Below are positions 7,251-10,665 of a stretch of 10,665 nucleotides of DNA, piece after piece. The translations under genes were made by a program, and so were the position numbers. A model generated the notes under the pieces. It made no database searches, had not been told where the DNA came from, and was given only the letters and a program-made list of their open reading frames with translations. Position 1 is the stretch's first letter. Each line of letters starts with the position of its first letter. The stretch is taken from positions 1-10,665 of the forward strand of contig JAJQGQ010000072.1 in assembly GCA_021200395.1 (NCBI GenBank). The letters are read 5' to 3'. Source of the stretch: Erysipelotrichaceae bacterium. GTDB taxonomy: Bacteria; Bacillota_I; Bacilli_A; Erysipelotrichales; Coprobacillaceae.

Positions 7251-7279
7251 CCTTGACATTATCATAACAAATGTCAAGG
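7251..7279. promoter_or_regulatory. Palindromic TetR-type operator between the divergent genes
   Basis: CCTTGACATT (7251-7260) and AATGTCAAGG (7270-7279) are exact 10-base inverted copies separated by 9 bases. The site is within the 74-base gap between the tetR-like gene and the dehydrogenase and overlaps the proposed tetR promoter. A site of this symmetry and place is the expected target of a dimeric TetR regulator. It is also close to the ribosome binding site of tetR (AAGGA), so it would block transcription rather than only modulate it. Confidence 0.75.
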
Positions 7280-7288
7280 TTATATCAA
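7261..7288 (-). promoter_or_regulatory. Probable promoter of the tetR-like gene
   Basis: On the minus strand TTGATA (plus coordinates 7283-7288) and TATGAT (7261-7266) are separated by 16 bases. The expected start is near 7254. The -10 and most of the spacer are inside the palindromic operator, which fits autorepression. A clear promoter for the dehydrogenase on the other strand was not found. Confidence 0.45.
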
Positions 7289-7314
7289 AGAAAATAGTTA
7301 TGACAAAGGTTCTT

Positions 7315-8181
7315 ATGAAAGATTATTTTAATTATGAAGGTAAAGTTTGTGTTGTAATAGGAGCTTCAAGTGGTATGGGTAAAGCAACTGTGGAATTTTT
7401 GGTGGAATTAGGAGCTATTGTTTATGCTTTAGATATTCAACCTGTAGAGGTAAAAGGTATTAAAGAGTATATTTAGGTTGATTTGAGTGATAAGGAATCA
7501 ATTGATAAAGCATTTTCAAAAATTCCCCAAACAATTGATAAATTTTTTGGTGTGGCTGGGCTTAAAGGTGCTACTTTAGATTTTATGTATGTCGCTAAAA
7601 TTAATTTAGTCGCAAATAAGTATATTTGTGAAGAAATCTTAGTTGATAGAATAAATGATAATGGTGCCATTGCTATTGTGTCATCAGCTGTAGGTGTAAG
7701 CTGGGAAAAAGAAGGTAATTATAAGTTTTATAAAGCTGCTGTAGAAGCAAAAGGCTTGGATGAAACTGTACAAGCAATTGAAACAACTGGAATGACTAGA
7801 AGTAATAATGGTTTTGCATATGTTTATACAAAGCTTGCAACGAATTATCTTGTAGCTTATTTGCAAAATGTTTATGGAGGAAAACATATTCGAGTTAATG
7901 CATTGATGCCAGGTGATACTGCTACAAATTTTGGCAAAGAAGATGGGGCAAAGGTTGATCCAAATAAACCAAGTCCATATGTGGGTTATGCAAATAGAAC
8001 AGCTAGTCCAAAGGAAATGGCTTATCCTCTTATCTTTTTAAATAGTGATATGGCATCATTTTTATCTGGAACATATGTTTTTGCAGATTATGGATGTAGT
8101 GCAGAAGTTATAGCAGGCATTAAATCTAATTTGGTTGGAGAAAGTATTGAATCAAATATTTTAAAAGCGATGAAAAAATAA
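7315..8181 (+). pseudogene. Short-chain dehydrogenase/reductase (3-alpha-hydroxysteroid/coniferyl-alcohol dehydrogenase-like) interrupted by an in-frame TAG
   Basis: Read from the ATG at 7315 (AAAGG 5 bases upstream; an in-frame ATG at 7300 is possible), the frame encodes a 288-codon NAD(P)-dependent oxidoreductase, with TAG at codon 54 (7474-7476). Before the stop lies the cofactor loop GASSGMG (16-22) and the adenine-ribose acid D40. After it come VDLSD, FGVAGL, VSSAVG (Ser123/124), the catalytic YVYTK (Y169, K173) and VNALMPGDTATNF. The single-site break in an otherwise full protein indicates a nonsense mutation, probably from CAG or AAG. A long insert between the catalytic Ser and Tyr, with SWEKE, resembles the subgroup including 3-alpha-hydroxysteroid and coniferyl-alcohol dehydrogenases; the real substrate is unknown. 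A TTG at 7483 could start a 232-residue fragment, but that would lack the nucleotide-binding loop and should be inactive. Confidence 0.85.
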
Positions 8182-8203
8182 TAAGCACCTTTTGGTGCTT
8201 ATT
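8180..8203. terminator. Bidirectional intrinsic terminator between the dehydrogenase and ABC genes
   Basis: AATAAGCACC (8180-8189) and GGTGCTTATT (8194-8203) form a perfect 10-bp stem with a TTTT loop. The plus-strand tail is TTCCTTT. On the minus strand the tail is ATTTTTTC, stronger for stopping the ABC operon. The stem includes the dehydrogenase stop codon on one side and the ABC gene's stop codon on the other. Confidence 0.88.
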
Positions 8204-9464
8204 TTCCTTTATATTTCATAAGATCTTTTTGTGAATATTGTAAATGTTTCTGTCTTTCAAAAGCGTCTGGATATTGTTGATATATTTCAATGATATGTCT
8301 TTCATCAATAATTTCTATATCCAATTGTTTCAAATAATTCATCATATCTACAAAATCATTATCATTAATGACTAAGAACTGATATATTCTATCATGACAT
8401 GTTATATCCATTAAGATATTAAAATTAAAAGTACCAAGCATTCCAAGCTTTGCTTCTAAATTAAGATTGATAGTTTGAATATCTTTGATATTGATAGTTA
8501 ATAAATTGTTATACAGATTCACAAAATCAATAGATGTTTCATTAATAACAAATTCATTCACTTTTTCAGCTTCTTTTTTATTATAAGGCTTATCTTTAAT
8601 ACGTATATAAACATGAGTTCTACCAGTATAATCATAAATATCATTTTCAAACTGTGTAACATTTGTAGTATTCTCAACAGTATCTATAGCATTCTTATCA
8701 ATTTCCTTTAATAAACTATCTTGCATCGTAACAGATGAAATCTTTTTATAAAAATCAATTTGAGAATCATTCCCTTTGTTTACTACAGTTTTAATACAAC
8801 CATCATATAAATACATCATTTGATTGGCATAGGAAGCAATCATGGCATCATGGGTTATTAAAATAATGGATGTTCCTTGTTTATTTAACTCACTTAAAAT
8901 AGATAATATTTTATGAGAATTGTGTGAATCCAAATTACCTGTTGGTTCATCACAACATAATATTTTTGGATGATTAATCAATGCCCTAGCAATTGCAGCT
9001 CTTTGACATTCACCACCACTACATTCATTAGGGAATTTATCTAACAAATGTTCTATATCTAATTGTTTTGCCAAACGTTTTACTTCATTGATTAAATCTT
9101 CACCTTTGACTTCTGTTAACATAGCTGGTGTTGCAATATTATCAAAGATAGATAAATAAGAAATGAGATTATGATTTTGAAAAACAAATCCTAAATATTT
9201 AGATCTAAACTCGCTTTGACTTTTATAAGAAACTACTTTATCCATAAATTTAATATTACCAGAACTTACGGTATCTAGTGTAGATAAACAATTTAATAAT
9301 GTGCTTTTACCTGAACCAGAAGGTCCCATAATTGATATAAAATCACCTTCATTTAAGATGAAATTAACATTCTTTAAAGCATAATTATTATGACCTCTCT
9401 TTAAAAATATATCAGGATCATAAACTTTTGATATATTATTCGCCTCGATTAAGATATTGGACAT
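8199..9464 (-). CDS. ABC transporter ATP-binding protein (FtsE/LolD/BceA type) with a C-terminal extension
   Basis: A 421-residue ATPase that energises the FtsX-type permease encoded just upstream. Residues 1-228 form a full nucleotide-binding domain: Walker A GPSGSGKST 47-55, Q-loop Q96, signature CSGGE 148-152, Walker B with catalytic acid ILCCDE 168-173, D-loop GNLD, and H-loop H205. The signature has Cys in place of the usual Leu, while Glu at the last position is common in the FtsE/LolD group. Single-domain members usually end at about 220-260 residues; here about 190 extra residues follow, soluble and rich in Asn, Asp and Ile, with no motif I recognise. AAGGAGGT lies 8 bases before the ATG, within the permease gene, and the two genes overlap by 29 bases. 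Export of a peptide, lipid or antimicrobial is plausible but the substrate cannot be read from the sequence. Confidence 0.93.
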   Translation of the reverse strand: MSNILIEANNISKVYDPDIFLKRGHNNYALKNVNFILNEGDFISIMGPSGSGKSTLLNCLSTLDTVSSGNIKFMDKVVSYKSQSEFRSKYLGFVFQNHNLISYLSIFDNIATPAMLTEVKGEDLINEVKRLAKQLDIEHLLDKFPNECSGGECQRAAIARALINHPKILCCDEPTGNLDSHNSHKILSILSELNKQGTSIILITHDAMIASYANQMMYLYDGCIKTVVNKGNDSQIDFYKKISSVTMQDSLLKEIDKNAIDTVENTTNVTQFENDIYDYTGRTHVYIRIKDKPYNKKEAEKVNEFVINETSIDFVNLYNNLLTINIKDIQTINLNLEAKLGMLGTFNFNILMDITCHDRIYQFLVINDNDFVDMMNYLKQLDIEIIDERHIIEIYQQYPDAFERQKHLQYSQKDLMKYKGK

Positions 9465-10665
9465 GACTTGTAACCTCCTTCAAATGCTGATTTTCACTTA
9501 TAACCATATAAATAAATACACCAATATTGATAATGATATACACTAGTAATGAATAAACAACAGTATGATAACTAATAAGATTCATGACATATAATTTATT
9601 CATCATAATTCCTATAATGATAGCAGGTATGACAATACATAGAATAAAGAATATAATATCTTTAATACTATTGATTTTTCTTTGTATATTTTGATCATAT
9701 CCAATAGCATTCATTGTAGCAACACTCGTATGAGAATTAGTAATATAAATTGAGAATCTTAAAATATAGCATAGACCAATCATTGATGTAAACATAAGAA
9801 ATGTTGGTAATATGATTTCTGATATAAGAGGTTCATATGTACTCAATAATATCAGTATAGCAATAAGAGGCATCATGCAACTATTCATTTCTATAAGCAT
9901 GAGTAATATTTTAGATAAATCTATAAATTTAGATAAACCATTCATTAATATAGGGTGATTTAATAGTTGTTTATGGAAACAATCATAGATGAGATTAATT
10001 CCTCTAGCTGTTATAAATCCTAAGCCTAATATTGTAATGATACAATAAATAATAGTATTCATATTGATATTTGGTGCTTTAATGAACTGAAGGAGACAGA
10101 CAATTGTAACTATAATCAATATAACCAAAAAGATAAATGATCCTATAGGATATTTCTTATTACCAACAATACTAGATAGTTTAATTTGGTATTTTGTTAC
10201 TTCTTTATGATTAAGATATTGAGCTAAAGCATTACTTAAATCATTAAATTGACTGGATCCAATGGCCAAAATAATAACGATAATGCAAAGTAAAAATAAG
10301 GCATGATATGCTAAAATTCTTAATAAGTTATAACTAAAAGATGGTAATAATACTTTTATAAATAATAAACCAATAGGAATACTTATAAGCCAGCTTATTA
10401 ATAATAAGCACCCAAATTGAATTAACATATATTGAAATAATCTTTTAGATGATTGACCTACTAGTAACAGGATAGAGAATTCTTGCTTTTGGGAATTAAT
10501 AAAATAATTTGTTACAAAAGCAATGAGAACAATACATATAAATATACCAATAAAAGCAATCGTTCTCATTAAAGGTAAATAACTAATAGTATTGCTCATA
10601 TGCATTGTATCATATGAATCATATATGGCTAGAAAACACATTTCAAAGCTTAATAAGATTATAGT
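9436..10665 (-). CDS. FtsX-type ABC transporter permease, 5' end outside the window
   Basis: Integral membrane partner of the ABC ATPase. The frame continues upstream of the ATG at 10641 to the window edge (TIILLSFEMCFLAIY), which looks like the end of the first membrane helix, so the true start is beyond the window. Numbered from that ATG, hydrophobic segments lie at about 25-45, 73-97, 108-128, 166-186, 195-214, 240-268, 276-298, 327-347 and 358-381. Two related FtsX modules are visible: QKQEFSILLLVGQSSKRLF (51-69), and later VATMNAIGYDQNIQRKI (307-323), each followed by a hydrophobic helix pair. No large extracytoplasmic loop is seen in the visible part, unlike MacB, which has a large periplasmic domain. 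The gene overlaps the ATPase gene by 29 bases and the two are surely co-transcribed. Confidence 0.85.
   Translation of the reverse strand, partial: TIILLSFEMCFLAIYDSYDTMHMSNTISYLPLMRTIAFIGIFICIVLIAFVTNYFINSQKQEFSILLLVGQSSKRLFQYMLIQFGCLLLISWLISIPIGLLFIKVLLPSFSYNLLRILAYHALFLLCIIVIILAIGSSQFNDLSNALAQYLNHKEVTKYQIKLSSIVGNKKYPIGSFIFLVILIIVTIVCLLQFIKAPNINMNTIIYCIITILGLGFITARGINLIYDCFHKQLLNHPILMNGLSKFIDLSKILLMLIEMNSCMMPLIAILILLSTYEPLISEIILPTFLMFTSMIGLCYILRFSIYITNSHTSVATMNAIGYDQNIQRKINSIKDIIFFILCIVIPAIIIGIMMNKLYVMNLISYHTVVYSLLVYIIINIGVFIYMVISENQHLKEVTSHVQYLNRGE

Noticed and set aside
7253..7258. TTGACA on the plus strand as -35 box of the dehydrogenase
   Set aside because: The nearest -10-like sequence (TTATAT at 7280) is 21 bases away, too far; the TTGACA is part of the palindrome.
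7474..7476. Genome-wide reassignment of TAG to an amino acid
   Set aside because: The helicase ends at a TAG (2343-2345) at the expected place, overlapped by the next gene, and the frame beyond it meets a TGA after a few codons.
7483..8181. Independent 232-residue dehydrogenase starting at TTG 7483
   Set aside because: The upstream in-frame sequence encodes the missing cofactor-binding part of the same fold up to the TAG, so this is the 3' part of a broken gene rather than a gene of its own.

Overview
The window reads as a chromosomal stretch of a low-GC Gram-positive bacterium (Bacillota). The AT-rich codon choice, AAGGAGG-type ribosome binding sites, an AAA-ATPase/PD-(D/E)XK gene and the overall gene style suggest an anaerobic gut lineage such as Erysipelotrichia; that placement is inference. 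Trp codons are TGG and no TGA is read as an amino acid, so the genetic code looks standard.

Layout: (1) Positions 3-3063, plus strand: an SNF2-family helicase whose 5' end lies outside the window, followed with an 8-base overlap by a SWIM zinc-finger protein. This is the arrangement of Bacillus ywqA-ywqB. (2) 3128-4702, plus strand: an AAA-ATPase fused to a PD-(D/E)XK nuclease domain (PF09820/PF08011 type), with its own strong promoter (TTGATA-17-TATAAT) and a very short leader. (3) 4720-4791: two back-to-back terminator hairpins where the transcripts converge. (4) 4778-6527, minus strand: a two-gene envelope operon, a Gly/Arg/Ser-rich TPM-type membrane protein followed with a 23-base overlap by PspA. 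(5) 6706-8181: a divergent TetR regulator and short-chain dehydrogenase pair around a perfect 10-bp palindromic operator. Each gene carries a single disabling lesion: a one-base frameshift in a poly-A run in tetR, and an in-frame TAG at codon 54 of the dehydrogenase. (6) 8180-8203: a bidirectional terminator. (7) 8199-10665, minus strand: an FtsX-type ABC permease, cut by the window edge, overlapping by 29 bases an FtsE/MacB/BceA-type ATPase with an unusual C-terminal extension of about 190 residues.

How the genes work together: the helicase and SWIM protein are probably one DNA- or nucleoprotein-remodelling unit. The ATPase-nuclease next to it is transcribed independently but could be functionally related. 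PspA and the TPM protein form a membrane-maintenance pair. TetR probably once repressed itself and perhaps the dehydrogenase. The ABC genes form one exporter. The most notable observations are the parallel decay of the tetR/dehydrogenase pair with an intact operator, the RGG-like cytosolic head of the PspA partner, the extended ABC ATPase, and the helicase/SWIM/ATPase-nuclease neighbourhood. No mobile element, CRISPR array, tRNA or rRNA was seen.
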